Shown here piece after piece: positions 7,822 through 16,520 of a stretch of DNA of 36,272 nucleotides. The notes under the pieces are model-generated. The model was not told the DNA's origin. It ran no database searches and worked only from the letters and a program-made list of their open reading frames with translations. The stretch spans positions 1 to 36,272 of the forward strand of contig CAJXPL010000027.1 of assembly GCA_913057985.1 (NCBI GenBank). Reading direction: 5' to 3'. This DNA comes from an uncultured Synechococcus sp. GTDB lineage: Bacteria > Cyanobacteriota > Cyanobacteriia > PCC-6307 > Cyanobiaceae. The translations under genes were made by a program, and so were the position numbers. Each line of letters starts with the position of its first letter. The stretch's first letter is position 1.

Positions 7822-8255
7822 CAGTCAAAGAAGCGCTTGCCGTCCACCCGTTTGATCGCATTGCGCCGTGCGTTGCGGCGGCTGTACTCGCTCACGGTTG
7901 GATTGGCCGCCGTGGGATCCACATGGGCCACCTGTTCCCAGAGATCCCGGGGTGCCCAGCGCACCGTATGGGCGACCCGGTCGTGCTTGATCACGTGGCA
8001 CCAGTGGCTGTTGCCGCATTTGGGGCAGTACAGCTCTTCGAGCCATTCGTTGCTCAACACCAGCACCGGGTAGGCGTTGATGATCAGTTGCGCTTTTTTG
8101 GCAGCCATGCCCCGCTGCTGCAGCTGTTCCGGCTGCAGCAGATGCAGGTAGTACTTCTTGCCGTTGCCCTGGATCTGTTGATCCGGATGGGCCGGACAGA
8201 ACAACTCCCGCTTCTTGGGGCGCCGGTTGCGGCGTGCACCTGTTGATGCCCTCAT
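7821..8255 (-). CDS. Conserved cyanobacterial protein with Cys/His metal-binding pattern, function unknown
   Basis: A 144-aa basic protein (start ATG 8253-8255; an alternative ATG lies at 8279). Visible features are KKRELFCPAHPDQQI, a GKKYYLHLL stretch, IINAYPVLVLSNEWLEEL, then LYCPKCGNSHWCHV. Together they give a CxxH / CxxC-type zinc-ribbon-like arrangement. The C-terminus is Arg/Lys rich with a SEYSRRNARRNAIKR segment suited to nucleic-acid binding. From memory, similar proteins occur widely in cyanobacteria without assigned function. Here it is the first gene of the minus-strand run that continues into three MNT-HEPN modules (TGATG overlap). It is divergent from the amidase gene with 82 bp between. 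Confidence 0.7.
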   Translation of the reverse strand: MRASTGARRNRRPKKRELFCPAHPDQQIQGNGKKYYLHLLQPEQLQQRGMAAKKAQLIINAYPVLVLSNEWLEELYCPKCGNSHWCHVIKHDRVAHTVRWAPRDLWEQVAHVDPTAANPTVSEYSRRNARRNAIKRVDGKRFFD

Positions 8256-8337
8256 CAGCAAGACGGGGAACGCAAACATTCCATTGTCCCACTGCCGATC
8301 TGGATCGCCATCCTGGAGGCAGCTGCCGAGCCTGCCC

Positions 8338-9189
8338 ATGGCCGCTGTGATTTACCTCCACTGGACGGCGACCGGCTACAACTGGATTCGGCCCGGCCAC
8401 TACCACTCGATCATTGGCAGTGACGGCCGCGTCCACCGGCTGCATGCCTACAGCGTGGATCTGCCGGCCCACACCTACGGCCGCAACCGCAGCAGCGTCG
8501 CCCTCTCCTGCGCCTGCATGGGTGGCATCCCCGATCCCTGGACCCAGCCGCCCACCACGGCTCAGCTCAACAGCCTCTGCGCAGAAACCGCATCCATCGC
8601 TCGAGATTGGGGGTGGCGTGAGGCCGACATCACCATCCAATCGGTGATGACCCATGCCGAGGCTGCCTCCAACCGCGATGGCCGCTGGATGCACGACAAC
8701 TACGGCCCCGTGATCTGGGGCGGCATGGGGGAACGCTGGGATCTTCTTCAGCTGGAGAAGGGTGGCCCCAACGATGGGGGAGACCAGTTGCGCGAGCGCA
8801 TTCGTGCGCTGCTGCGCGGGGATCCGCCACCTTCTCTTGCACAGCCTCTTGAACAGCGGTTGGTCTTCAAGGGGGAGACCACGATTCAGGCCCGTAGCGC
8901 TGATCTGCGCGTCCAGATCGATGGGCAGGGCCGCTCCTGGGCTCTGGTGGCTGAACTGCTCGAGCGCTACGAGATTCCCCACGTATGGGATGCCAGCCGC
9001 CGTCGCATCCTGATCGGTGCCCTGGATGTGACGCCCACCTATCGCGATGACGCCGTGCAGGCTTCAGTCGGCTGGCCCTTGGTGGAACTCTCCTTGCAGA
9101 CGGGCAGTGCGCCGGTGATACTCAGCGGCATTCTCCGCCCGGGGGGCGACGGGGATCGGGCCTGGTGCCGGGTGCTGGAATTCGCCTAG
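8338..9189 (+). CDS. N-acetylmuramoyl-L-alanine amidase (PGRP/amidase-2 fold)
   Basis: A 283-aa protein, ATG at 8338 (the longer ORF from 8215 overlaps the divergent gene). It opens MAAVIYLHWTAT, with the first zinc His, followed by HYHSIIGSDGRVHRL. A second zinc His is in VMTHAEAA and an Asp follows in HDNYGPV, as in zinc amidases of the T7-lysozyme/PGRP type that cut the bond between MurNAc and the stem peptide. Residues from about 175 form a separate C-terminal domain (IQARSADLRVQIDGQGRSW to RILIGALDVTP) resembling a cyanobacterial accessory fold. No signal peptide is evident, so cytoplasmic recycling, phage-like release or a non-classical route are all open. Confidence 0.8.
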   Translation: MAAVIYLHWTATGYNWIRPGHYHSIIGSDGRVHRLHAYSVDLPAHTYGRNRSSVALSCACMGGIPDPWTQPPTTAQLNSLCAETASIARDWGWREADITIQSVMTHAEAASNRDGRWMHDNYGPVIWGGMGERWDLLQLEKGGPNDGGDQLRERIRALLRGDPPPSLAQPLEQRLVFKGETTIQARSADLRVQIDGQGRSWALVAELLERYEIPHVWDASRRRILIGALDVTPTYRDDAVQASVGWPLVELSLQTGSAPVILSGILRPGGDGDRAWCRVLEFA

Positions 9190-9318
9190 GAGTTTGGGAT
9201 TTCGGTGGCCTTTGATCCGTTGGTGCTGGCTGAGCGCCGGGGCGGTTGAGGCCGATCTCTTGTGTTGCTCCGGCTTGGTGATTGGTGTGGCGTCGCGCAG
9301 CCAGTTCAGAATGATTCG

Positions 9319-9724
9319 ATGAATCGTTCGTTGGATTGGTTGCATCAAGCCCAGGCAGACTTGGCCCAGGCCAGCCTCAGCGCTGAGGCCGGCCACCATG
9401 AATGGGCCTGCTTTGCCTCCCATCAAGCTGTTGACAAGGCGTTGAAGGCCCTGCATCTTCAGCGGGGCAGCAAAGCTGGGGGCACGGCTTGGGGCGCTCC
9501 TATCGAGAGCTGCCGCCAGCAGTGATTGAGCAGTTGGCCGCAGCGGTGACGGACCTGGAAGACCGCTTGCGGGTGCTCGATGCCCTGTACATCCCCACGC
9601 GCTATCCAGATAGCCTGCCGGAAGGTGCCCCCACCGACCACTTCGGACGCCTGCAAAGTTCAGACGCCATCAGCCTGCCCGTGCGCTCGTTGAAGCAATC
9701 CGTCTGGCGCTGGCCAGCCCCTGA
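9319..9724 (+). pseudogene. HEPN-domain toxin (module 4), two frameshifts
   Basis: ATG 9319 gives NRSLDWLHQAQADLAQA and CFASHQAVDKALKALHLQRG, the classic HEPN helix pair. The frame is lost at about 9475 (GSKAGG where GSKAWGHGLG is expected; one base missing). The continuation RSYRELPPAVIEQL to YIPTRYPDSLPEG lies in another frame, with the HEPN ARYP-like element. A second missing base near 9676 turns the expected SHARALVEAIRLALASP plus TGA (9722-9724) into an artificial fusion with the next gene. Restoring both bases gives a normal protein of about 135 aa. It is the only module here in HEPN-first order and on the plus strand. Confidence 0.75.
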
Positions 9725-9728
9725 GCAG

Positions 9729-10031
9729 GTGCTCACGGACGTTCAGGCTTGGGCGCAGCAGCAGCAACAGCGCGTTCCAAGCTTGCAGCGGCTGGGTGTG
9801 TTCGGCAGTTATGGGCGCGGCACCGCTGCCTTCGGCAGCGACCTCGATTTGATCTTGGTGGATGCTGAGGCAAGTGGAGGCCAAGTCGAGCGCCTGCAGC
9901 AATGGCCGTTGGCTGAGCTCCCTCTCAGTTGTGATGCCCTGGTGCTCACGCCTGCTGAGCTGGAGCAACGCTTGAACGACGGTTCTCGCATGGCGATGGA
10001 GCTCAAGAGCGACTTGCGCTGGCTGCTCTGA
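9729..10031 (+). CDS. Minimal nucleotidyltransferase (module 4), motif intact
   Basis: A 100-aa protein from GTG 9729, just after the native HEPN stop (9722-9724), with an AGCAGGT-containing upstream stretch. The core LGVFGSYGRGTAAFGSDLDL carries a complete GSx10DxD motif at about residues 27-42. The C-terminal part (CDALVLTPAELEQRL) supplies the third acidic position. The open frame actually extends upstream to 9489, but that part is the frameshifted HEPN gene, not an N-terminal domain. Expected role: adenylylation and neutralisation of the HEPN partner, which is broken here. Confidence 0.75.
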   Translation: MLTDVQAWAQQQQQRVPSLQRLGVFGSYGRGTAAFGSDLDLILVDAEASGGQVERLQQWPLAELPLSCDALVLTPAELEQRLNDGSRMAMELKSDLRWLL

Positions 10032-10038
10032 AGCTTCC

Positions 10039-10801
10039 ATGGCCTACTGGCTCAGCAAACTCCTCCCCCTGGCTCTGTTGCCGCTCGGTCTCAGCTTGAT
10101 CCTGCTGTTGGTGGGCTTGATCGGCCGTTGGCGCTGGCCCGTGATCACTGCGGGCCTGATGCTCTGGTTTTTTTCACTGGGTCTGGTGAGCCAGAGCCTC
10201 TGGCGGTGGCTGGAGGTTCCCTGGCAACGCCGCATGGTGATGGATGCTCCTCAGGCCGATGCCATCGTCGTGCTCAGCGGCGGCCGCCATCCCGCTACCG
10301 GTTCTGCGCGCTTCCGCGAGTGGCACGATCCTGATCGCTTCCTCGCTGGCGTCGACTTGTTCCGCGCCGGCAAGGCACCACGCTTGCTGTTCACCGGCGG
10401 TGCCAGCCCGTTCAGTCCCGGGCAGCACCCAGAGGGGCAGCACTACCTCCAGGAAGCCGCATTGCTCGGCGTGCCTGAAGCTGCCATGGCCAGCACGCCG
10501 CCGGTGGTGAATACGGCAGAGGAAGCCAGAGGAAGCCAGGGCTATTCGTCGGCTGCTGCCGGCCAGCCAATCCCGTGTGCTGCTGGTCACCAGCGCCTTT
10601 CACATGCGCCGCTTCCAGCGACTGTTTGAGCGCCAGTGATTGCAGGTGCTGCCGTTCCCGGTGGACTTTCAGGCCCGTGGCCGCTGGGCCGGACCGCTTT
10701 GGCGCGACCCCACCCAGTGGCTGCCCAGTGCCAGGGCCCTCGACCACAGTTCCCGCGCCCTGCGGGAACTGTTGGGGCGACTGGTCTATCGGGCCTGGTG
10801 A
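10039..10801 (+). pseudogene. YdcF/SanA-like DUF218 membrane protein, frameshift plus nonsense
   Basis: The N-terminus has two TM helices (KLLPLALLPLGLSLILLLVGLI and VITAGLMLWFFSLGLV), followed by the DUF218 core ADAIVVLSGG, RLLFTGGASPF and VVNTAEEAR. A 10-bp direct duplication (10520-10539) then shifts the frame. Skipping it restores AIRRLLPASQSRVLLVTSAF and HMRRFQRLFERQ, where an in-frame TGA at 10630-10632 interrupts before LQVLPFPVDFQARG, continuing to a final TGA at 10799-10801. Intact relatives are about 250 aa envelope proteins of poorly known function. It starts 7 bp after the module-4 nucleotidyltransferase stop. Confidence 0.85.
10520..10539 (+). repeat. 10-bp tandem duplication disrupting ydcF-like gene
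   Basis: The unit aggaagccag occurs twice back to back (10520-10529 and 10530-10539). Removing one copy restores the DUF218 reading frame (NTAEEARAIRRLL), so this looks like a replication-slippage duplication that inactivated the gene. Confidence 0.8.
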
Positions 10802-10810
10802 GCTAGGGCC

Positions 10811-11213
<403 letters not shown>

Positions 11214-11272
11214 AGAACGCTGCCGAAGCTTGACTTCTTAAGGTCACCCCTCAGAACTGGCCCCTCCAGCCC

Positions 11273-11662
11273 TTGACCCAGACTCCCCTTTACGGCGAGC
11301 GCGCCATCGCTGTCGCCGAGCTGATCTGCTTTGACAACCCCCGGCCTGGCCGCCCCTATGAGGTGTCGATCGAGCTGCCGGAATTCACCTGCAAGTGCCC
11401 CTTCTCCGGCTACCCCGATTTCGCGGTGCTGCGCCTGATTTACCAACCCGGGCCCCGGGTGGTGGAGCTCAAGGCGATCAAGCTGTATGTGAACAGCTAC
11501 CGCGACCAGTCGATCTCCCATGAAGAGGTGACCAATCGCATCCTTGATGATCTGGTGGCGGCCACCGATCCGGTGTGGATGCAGCTGGAAGCTGACTTCA
11601 ACCCCCGCGGCAATGTGCACACCGTTGTGCGCGTGAGTCACGGCACCCGTCAGCCCTGCTGA
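11273..11662 (+). CDS. queF: NADPH-dependent 7-cyano-7-deazaguanine reductase (preQ0 reductase)
   Basis: A 129-aa unimodular QueF of the T-fold superfamily. Key parts are ELPEFTCKCPFSGYPDF, with the Cys that forms the thioimide with preQ0 and the Asp proton donor, VVELKAIKLY (QueF signature), then SHEEVTNRILDDL and DFNPRGN. It converts preQ0 to preQ1 for queuosine in tRNA anticodons. The frame contains no ATG or GTG between the stop at 11231-11233 and the conserved TPLYGERAI region, so the start is taken as TTG 11273. The broken copy 1 has TTG at the matching place. Its last 13 bases overlap the end of the convergent HEPN module-5 gene. Confidence 0.9.
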   Translation: MTQTPLYGERAIAVAELICFDNPRPGRPYEVSIELPEFTCKCPFSGYPDFAVLRLIYQPGPRVVELKAIKLYVNSYRDQSISHEEVTNRILDDLVAATDPVWMQLEADFNPRGNVHTVVRVSHGTRQPC

Positions 11663-12049
11663 TCGAGGGCCTCAAGGATGTCGAGCACTTCAGCCGCTGT
11701 TGCCAGCGCCTGTTCGGCATCCGCCGGGTCAAACAGGTCGGATGGTGGCGTTGCGTCCAGGGGGTAGCGCGACTGGATCGCCATCCGACTGCGCCCCCTT
11801 AAAGGAAGCGTTTTGAGTTGAGCGGTGTTGAGGCCGTTATCACCCAAGCGTTGCACCAGATCGTTGAGCACATGGGTGTGGGGTGGTTCCGATTCCAAGC
11901 TCCAGCAAGGCGGCTCCTTTCAGCCCCTTTTCAGCGGCTTCTGAGGCGAAATAGCAACTCTGGGCCAGAAAACCGTTGTCTTTGGTCAATTGAGCCAGCG
12001 CGAGATCGTTGTGGGCTTGACGCAACCAGGCATCCGGACGGGAATTCAT
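11650..12049 (-). pseudogene. HEPN-domain toxin (module 5), frameshifted
   Basis: ATG 12047-12049 reads [19 protein letters not shown] and SCYFASEAAEKGLKGAALLE, the HEPN core helices. The frame then breaks at about 11890 (LGIGTTPHPC). The correct continuation EPPHTHVLNDLVQRLGDNGL to the stop at 11650 lies one frame over. A one-base insertion explains this. The reconstructed protein of about 132 aa is the full-length version of the deleted HEPN in module 2. Its ATG overlaps the partner stop by 4 bp, and its 3' end overlaps queF by 13 bp on the opposite strand. Confidence 0.75.
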
Positions 12050-12399
12050 TGCGGCTCCTCCAGAAGCGGTTGCGCATCACGGGCCACGCCCCGCCAGATG
12101 GCCGAAGGATGGACCGGCAGTTCCATCCAGGCCTCATGATCCAACCCGATCACGTCCTGGGCCAGGCCTCGCTCCAACAGCAGGTTCACCCAAAGCTCCG
12201 CATCGGATTTGCTGGTTCCCACCACCAGTAAATCGGTATGCGACAGCCCATCCCAGTCGCCCCGTGCCCGCGAACCAAACAGGTAGATCTGCTCCGGGTG
12301 GGGCCTGTGTTCTTCGCTCAGTAATTCGTGGAGCTGCCGTTTCAGCTCGGCCAGCCAAGCCCCATGGCGTTGTTGGCGCAGCTGGCGGAAGCTCGTCAT
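12046..12399 (-). CDS. Minimal nucleotidyltransferase (module 5), active-site variant
   Basis: A 117-aa protein: a basic N-terminal helix ([20 protein letters not shown]), the core [20 protein letters not shown], then [12 protein letters not shown] and the conserved tail [27 protein letters not shown]. The first Asp of DxD is His (HTD), which should abolish or impair metal-dependent nucleotidyl transfer. The gene is otherwise complete. Its ATG lies inside the stop codon of ccs1 (ATGA), so its translation is coupled to cytochrome biogenesis genes. That is an unusual host operon for a toxin-antitoxin module. Confidence 0.75.
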   Translation of the reverse strand: MTSFRQLRQQRHGAWLAELKRQLHELLSEEHRPHPEQIYLFGSRARGDWDGLSHTDLLVVGTSKSDAELWVNLLLERGLAQDVIGLDHEAWMELPVHPSAIWRGVARDAQPLLEEPQ

Positions 12400-13730
12400 G
12401 CCACGGTCGATTCAGAGCCACTCTGCGTAGAACTGCTGGTGCCCACCACCCGATCCAGCAGCTCCGGCAATTCGGTGGAGAACGCGGCGAGGTTGCGGTT
12501 GCAGAGGCCACCCACGCTGAGCGTGCCATCGGCGGCGATGGCCCAGAGCTGGCGGGTGGCCACCAGGCTCAATCCACCGCCCACCAGTAGCACTGCGAAG
12601 CCCAGATACACCAGGGGCACCCCTGGATCCCGTTTGAGCAATAGTCCGCTGGCCGGCAGCACCGCATCCACCCGCATCGGCAAGCCCTTTACCTCCGCGG
12701 CGGGACCACCCGGTCGCAGTCGGGCCAGTTGCTGGCCGTCGGCATCAAACACTGTGGCAGGTCCTTGTTCGCTCTCCAGGCTCAGAAACACCGGTTCGGT
12801 TCCATCGGGGCGTGTCGGTAGCACCAGGCCCCAGATCTGATCACCCAGCTCCGGATAGGTCTGTAGCGGCAGCTCCAGCACGGGGCTACGCCCGATCTGC
12901 AGGCTGATCGTCGCCAGTGACCAATCCGCCTGATAAATCGTGATGCCGCGGTATCGCAGCGGGTGATTGACGCTGATTTCGGCATCCAAGCGTTGGTTGG
13001 GTCCCTGCAACTGCAGAGCGGAGCGGAACTGTTCCGTGCGGCCCGCCGGGTCCCGATCGATCGCGAAGCGGTTCAGGGTGATCGTCAGTTGGCTGGTGCC
13101 ATCGCGATCCAGGAGATCGAGGCTGCGGCCGGGGGCCAGGAAGCGCTCCAGGCGGTTCCCCGCCAGCGCCCCCCAGGCCGCCCCCAGCATCAGCAGCACC
13201 AGTCCGGTGTGCACCAGCAGCGGCCCCACCCGGCCGATGGCGCCGCGTCGGGCCGCCAGCCGCTGTGGCTTGCGTTGCACCTCCCATCCGCCGGCCCGCA
13301 GCACCTTTTCCAATTGCGTCAGCCCCTGGCTGGGGTCAGCAAAGTGCCGGCTTTCGGCGATGGCCAGTTTGCTCAATTGGCGCGGGGTGCGGTAGTCGAT
13401 CCAGCGCCGGGCCGCCACCAAGGCCGGCCACTGTCGCCGCCAGCTGCAGAGGATCAGGGCGAGCCCCAGCCAGGCCAGCAGGGCGAGGAACCAGCCGCTG
13501 GAATACACGTGATCGAGCTGCAACTGCAGCACCTGCTCGCCGTGGAGCAGCCCCAGCCAGGGGGTGTCGCCGTAGGCATCGATGTAGCTGGCCGGGGGAT
13601 CCCCCTGGGGGATGCCGGTGCCCACGGCACTGGCCAGGGCAATCAGCAGCAGCAGCATGATCGCCAGCCGCAGATCGCTGAGCCAGGCCGCCAGGCGTTT
13701 CAGCAGCCCTATCCCCCTCGCCATCGCCAT
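12396..13730 (-). CDS. ccs1: Cytochrome c biogenesis protein Ccs1/CcsB (ResB family)
   Basis: A 444-aa thylakoid membrane protein of the system II haem-delivery complex (with CcsA) for cytochrome f and c6. The ResB layout is visible: TM1 ([22 protein letters not shown]), TM2 ([18 protein letters not shown]), TM3 ([24 protein letters not shown], with the conserved His near HTGL), a long lumenal domain ([33 protein letters not shown]), and a last TM ([20 protein letters not shown]). The start ATG 13728-13730 overlaps the ccdA stop (TGATG). A second ATG lies two codons on. It shares its stop with the start of the module-5 nucleotidyltransferase. Confidence 0.93.
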   Translation of the reverse strand: MAMARGIGLLKRLAAWLSDLRLAIMLLLLIALASAVGTGIPQGDPPASYIDAYGDTPWLGLLHGEQVLQLQLDHVYSSGWFLALLAWLGLALILCSWRRQWPALVAARRWIDYRTPRQLSKLAIAESRHFADPSQGLTQLEKVLRAGGWEVQRKPQRLAARRGAIGRVGPLLVHTGLVLLMLGAAWGALAGNRLERFLAPGRSLDLLDRDGTSQLTITLNRFAIDRDPAGRTEQFRSALQLQGPNQRLDAEISVNHPLRYRGITIYQADWSLATISLQIGRSPVLELPLQTYPELGDQIWGLVLPTRPDGTEPVFLSLESEQGPATVFDADGQQLARLRPGGPAAEVKGLPMRVDAVLPASGLLLKRDPGVPLVYLGFAVLLVGGGLSLVATRQLWAIAADGTLSVGGLCNRNLAAFSTELPELLDRVVGTSSSTQSGSESTVA

Positions 13731-14443
13731 CAGCTCCAGCGGGCCAGCAGGGTGAGCAGGCCGCTGGTGAGGAGCACCACACCACTGGCTGGCGGCACCC
13801 AGCGGCTGATGCCCCGCAGGGCAAGCAGTTTGGGAATGGCGGCCGCAAAGGTGCCAGCGAGCAGCAGGGGCAGCACTTGGCCGATCCCGAAGCTGCTCAG
13901 CAGGGCCACCCCCACCAGGGGACGCCCGCTCTGGGCAATCCAGCCCAGCAGCACCGCCAGCACCGGCGTGGTGCAGGGGGACGCCGCCAGCCCGAAGGCC
14001 AGTCCCGCCGCCACCGGTGCCAGCGGGGCCGGCACCTTCTGGCGCCATTGCTCCGGATCCGGACCGCTGGGCAGGGGGATTCGCAGCACCCCCAGCAGGT
14101 TCAGCCCCATCGCCACCGCCAGGATCGCCACCAACGTGGGGATCAGTGCCGGCACCTGGCCGTAGATCCGGCCGAGCAGCCCGCTGACGCTGCCCAGCAC
14201 CACCAGGGCACCGACGATGCCGCCGCAGAAGGCCAGGCTGCGCTGCCAGGCCGGCTGGCCATCCTCAAAGCCCGCCAGGTAGGCCAGCGTCACCGGCAGC
14301 AATGACAGGGAACAGGGGCCGAGGCTGGTGAGGGCACCGCCGCCGAACACCAGCGCCAGGGTCAGCGGACCCGGCTCTGCCAGGGCGCGCCGCAGCAGCT
14401 GTTCGCTGCTCTGGGCGAGATCGGAGAGCAGCAGCAGGTCCAC
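13730..14443 (-). CDS. ccdA: Thiol-disulfide transporter CcdA
   Basis: A 237-aa polytopic membrane protein of the DsbD/CcdA family that carries reducing power across the thylakoid/plasma membrane to keep apocytochrome c cysteines reduced. The two redox cysteines sit in [21 protein letters not shown] and [17 protein letters not shown], the symmetrical PC motifs of the family, and six hydrophobic segments are evident. The start is GTG 14441-14443. It is directly upstream of and overlapping ccs1, its partner in system II cytochrome maturation. Confidence 0.93.
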   Translation of the reverse strand: MDLLLLSDLAQSSEQLLRRALAEPGPLTLALVFGGGALTSLGPCSLSLLPVTLAYLAGFEDGQPAWQRSLAFCGGIVGALVVLGSVSGLLGRIYGQVPALIPTLVAILAVAMGLNLLGVLRIPLPSGPDPEQWRQKVPAPLAPVAAGLAFGLAASPCTTPVLAVLLGWIAQSGRPLVGVALLSSFGIGQVLPLLLAGTFAAAIPKLLALRGISRWVPPASGVVLLTSGLLTLLARWS

Positions 14444-14497
14444 AGGTGCCCTTAAGTGCCCAAAGCCTATCCAGCCAAGCCGTTGGCCCGGCCCGGC

Positions 14498-14875
14498 TCA
14501 ATAGGCGGTGTAGCCCTTTTCTTCCATCAGGTGGGAGCCGGTGGCGGTGTTGATCTGCCGTTTCAGCGCAGCCCGCTGGTCATTGCAGCGGTACACCGAG
14601 CGGGCCAGCTCAATAAAGCGGGCGTCAAAGCAGCTGCTCGCTTCCTGTTCACGAATGGCATCTTCGATGGTCCAGAGCCGCTGGTTGATCTCAGAGAGAG
14701 CTTCGACGAGCTTCGTTGGCAGTTCCATCCCACAGCTTTCCAAGACACTCTCCAGCAGCGTGAGCTCCCGTTGCACATTGACCAGGGCTTCTCCGCTGAA
14801 TCGGTTGGCCTTGATCTGCAGGATGGTGATCTTGTCGACCAACTCCCCAACCGAAACGGGAATCTGCACCTCCAT
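14498..14875 (-). CDS. DUF6165 family protein
   Basis: A 125-aa soluble, largely helical protein starting MEVQIPVSVGELVDKITILQ, the opening I associate with DUF6165, a family of unknown function found in bacteria and often near glycan or envelope genes. It continues with helices rich in Glu/Leu and ends RQINTATGSHLMEEKGYTAY. The ATG overlaps the ftsW stop (TGATG), so it is likely co-expressed with ftsW. A 54-bp gap follows before ccdA. No catalytic motif is visible. Confidence 0.7.
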   Translation of the reverse strand: MEVQIPVSVGELVDKITILQIKANRFSGEALVNVQRELTLLESVLESCGMELPTKLVEALSEINQRLWTIEDAIREQEASSCFDARFIELARSVYRCNDQRAALKRQINTATGSHLMEEKGYTAY

Positions 14876-16131
14876 CAGCGTTGGCGCACGGGGCGCGGCT
14901 GCCTGTTGGATCGTCCCCCGATCAAGCCGGTGGATTCCAGTGAACAGCGGATCAGCAGACCCAGGATCACCAGGCTCGACATCAGCGAGTTGCCGCCATA
15001 GCTGATCAAGGGCAGTGGCAGACCGGTGGTGGGCATCGCCCCAGAGGCCACCGCAATGTTCAGGATCGACTGGCCCACCAGGGTCGTCGTGCAGCCGATG
15101 GCCACGAGCCGGGCCTGGTTGCTTCGGCAGCGCAGGGCCACCCGCAGCCCCACCCAGGCCACCAGCATCAGGAACAGCAGCAGCAGCACTGAACCCACGA
15201 ATCCAAATTCCTCGGCGAACACCGCGTAGATGAAGTCAGTGCTCTGGATCGGCAGGTATTGGAGCTTCTGGGTGGAGAGGCCATAGCCCTGCCCCATCCA
15301 ACCGCCCGATCCGATCGCCAGCAGGCTCTGCACCAGCTGGTAACCGTCCCCCATCGGGTCGTTCCAGGGATCCAGAAACGACACCACCCGGATCCGCTGG
15401 TATTCATTGATCAGGATGCTGGCGGTGCCCAGCAGCGATCCGGCCAGGGCAGTTCCCAGCAGACTTCGCCAGCGCAGACCGGCCGCGAGGGCCACCATCC
15501 AGAGGGTCAGGCCCATCAGGGCTGCTGTGGAGAGGTTGGGCTGCTTGAGGATCAGCAGCAGCAGTCCGCCGAAGCTGCCGAGCCACAGCAGTTTTTGGTC
15601 CAGGCTCATCCGGCTCCAGGGGGCGAACAGATTGGCGGCCTGCAGCACCACAAAGGGTTTCACCAGCTCCGAGGGCTGCATCTGCAGCGGACCCAGCACC
15701 AGCCAGCGGCTGGCGCCGTTCACCGTGGTGCCCATCACAAGAGTGGCGGCGATCAGCAGGCAGCCCATCCACAACCCTGGGCCTGACCAGCGCAGCCAGC
15801 GCCGCAGGTTGGTGGAGATCGTGATGCTCAGCAGCCCCCAGCTGGCCACCAGCCAGATCGCCTGCCGTTTGAGATAGAAACCGCCATCGCCCATCTCCCG
15901 CAGGGCCACCCACCAACTGGCGGAGGCCAGCACCACCAGCCCTGCCACACTCCAGAATCCCGCCAGCCCCATCAGCAGGCGAGCTTCTGCAGGCCAGAGC
16001 TGCCATGGCAAGGGAAGCAGCCGCTGGACCAGAGCTGACGTCTGAGCCTCTTGTTCACCCCGTCGTCTCGGAGCGCGTTGTAGGGCTGTCGATCGACCCA
16101 AACGTTTGCTCAAACAGCGTGAATGCTCCAT
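14875..16131 (-). CDS. ftsW: SEDS peptidoglycan glycosyltransferase FtsW
   Basis: A 418-aa protein with about ten TM segments after a basic cytoplasmic N-terminus (RLGRSTALQRAPRRRGEQ). SEDS markers are GASRWLVLGPLQMQPSELVKP, VVSFLDPWNDPMGDGYQLVQSL, LPIQSTDFIYAVFAEEFGFVG and GLPLPLISYGGNSL near the C-terminus. It polymerises lipid II into glycan at the division septum together with FtsI. Start: ATG 16129-16131; the frame stays open to 16230 but those residues are not family-like. Many cyanobacterial homologues are annotated FtsW. RodA is the alternative, but the septal assignment is more usual for this form. Confidence 0.88.
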   Translation of the reverse strand: MEHSRCLSKRLGRSTALQRAPRRRGEQEAQTSALVQRLLPLPWQLWPAEARLLMGLAGFWSVAGLVVLASASWWVALREMGDGGFYLKRQAIWLVASWGLLSITISTNLRRWLRWSGPGLWMGCLLIAATLVMGTTVNGASRWLVLGPLQMQPSELVKPFVVLQAANLFAPWSRMSLDQKLLWLGSFGGLLLLILKQPNLSTAALMGLTLWMVALAAGLRWRSLLGTALAGSLLGTASILINEYQRIRVVSFLDPWNDPMGDGYQLVQSLLAIGSGGWMGQGYGLSTQKLQYLPIQSTDFIYAVFAEEFGFVGSVLLLLFLMLVAWVGLRVALRCRSNQARLVAIGCTTTLVGQSILNIAVASGAMPTTGLPLPLISYGGNSLMSSLVILGLLIRCSLESTGLIGGRSNRQPRPVRQR

Positions 16132-16222
16132 TGAGCCGTGAAATGGTTGCCTTGCCAAGACACGGTTCGACCAGAAATATGGTCTGGGAATCTTCGCAGA
16201 ACAAGGTGAGCAGCTGCTTTGC

Positions 16223-16447
16223 TCACGCAACCTTCAACCGCACGTGCTCCACCTCCCACTGCACATGGGCCCCCCAGGACTGCTGGCGCACCCAGCAACG
16301 CCCCCCCCGGCAGTGCAGCACCTGGAAAGGCGGCAGATCGGAGGGTTGGTTGTCGAGCCGCACGAAGCTGCCCGGCCGCAACAGCGGCACAACCTTGGCG
16401 GGTTTGGGGCGGTGGGTCGACACGTCCTTCGACGCGGATTGAAGCAA
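16223..16447 (-). CDS. Small conserved-looking protein, function unknown
   Basis: A short ORF on the minus strand (up to 74 aa; first possible start is TTG 16445-16447, with a GTG 8 codons later). The central part reads LRPGSFVRLD, PPFQVLHCRGGRCWVRQQSW and GAHVQWEVEHVRL, a compact beta-rich pattern that resembles small Synechococcus proteins of unknown function from memory. Composition is protein-like, whereas the overlapping plus-strand frames are not. It lies between ftsW (91 bp downstream) and divergent tlyA. No motif for a reaction is visible. Confidence 0.5.
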   Translation of the reverse strand: MLQSASKDVSTHRPKPAKVVPLLRPGSFVRLDNQPSDLPPFQVLHCRGGRCWVRQQSWGAHVQWEVEHVRLKVA

Positions 16448-16520
16448 ATCCTCCTGGCAGAACCTGCTCCGGCCTCTCGATCGCCGGTTTTCTTTGGGAT
16501 TGCTCTGCTTTTATGTCGCA

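Noticed and set aside
7825-8982. 385-codon minus-strand frame across the amidase and its divergent neighbour
   Set aside because: It is antisense to two supported genes, and the translation has no family resemblance and the composition of a shadow.
9489-10031. Apparent single 180-aa HEPN-nucleotidyltransferase fusion protein
   Set aside because: The fusion arises from a one-base loss near 9676 in the HEPN gene. Restoring it gives a native HEPN stop at 9722-9724 and a separate nucleotidyltransferase start at 9729.
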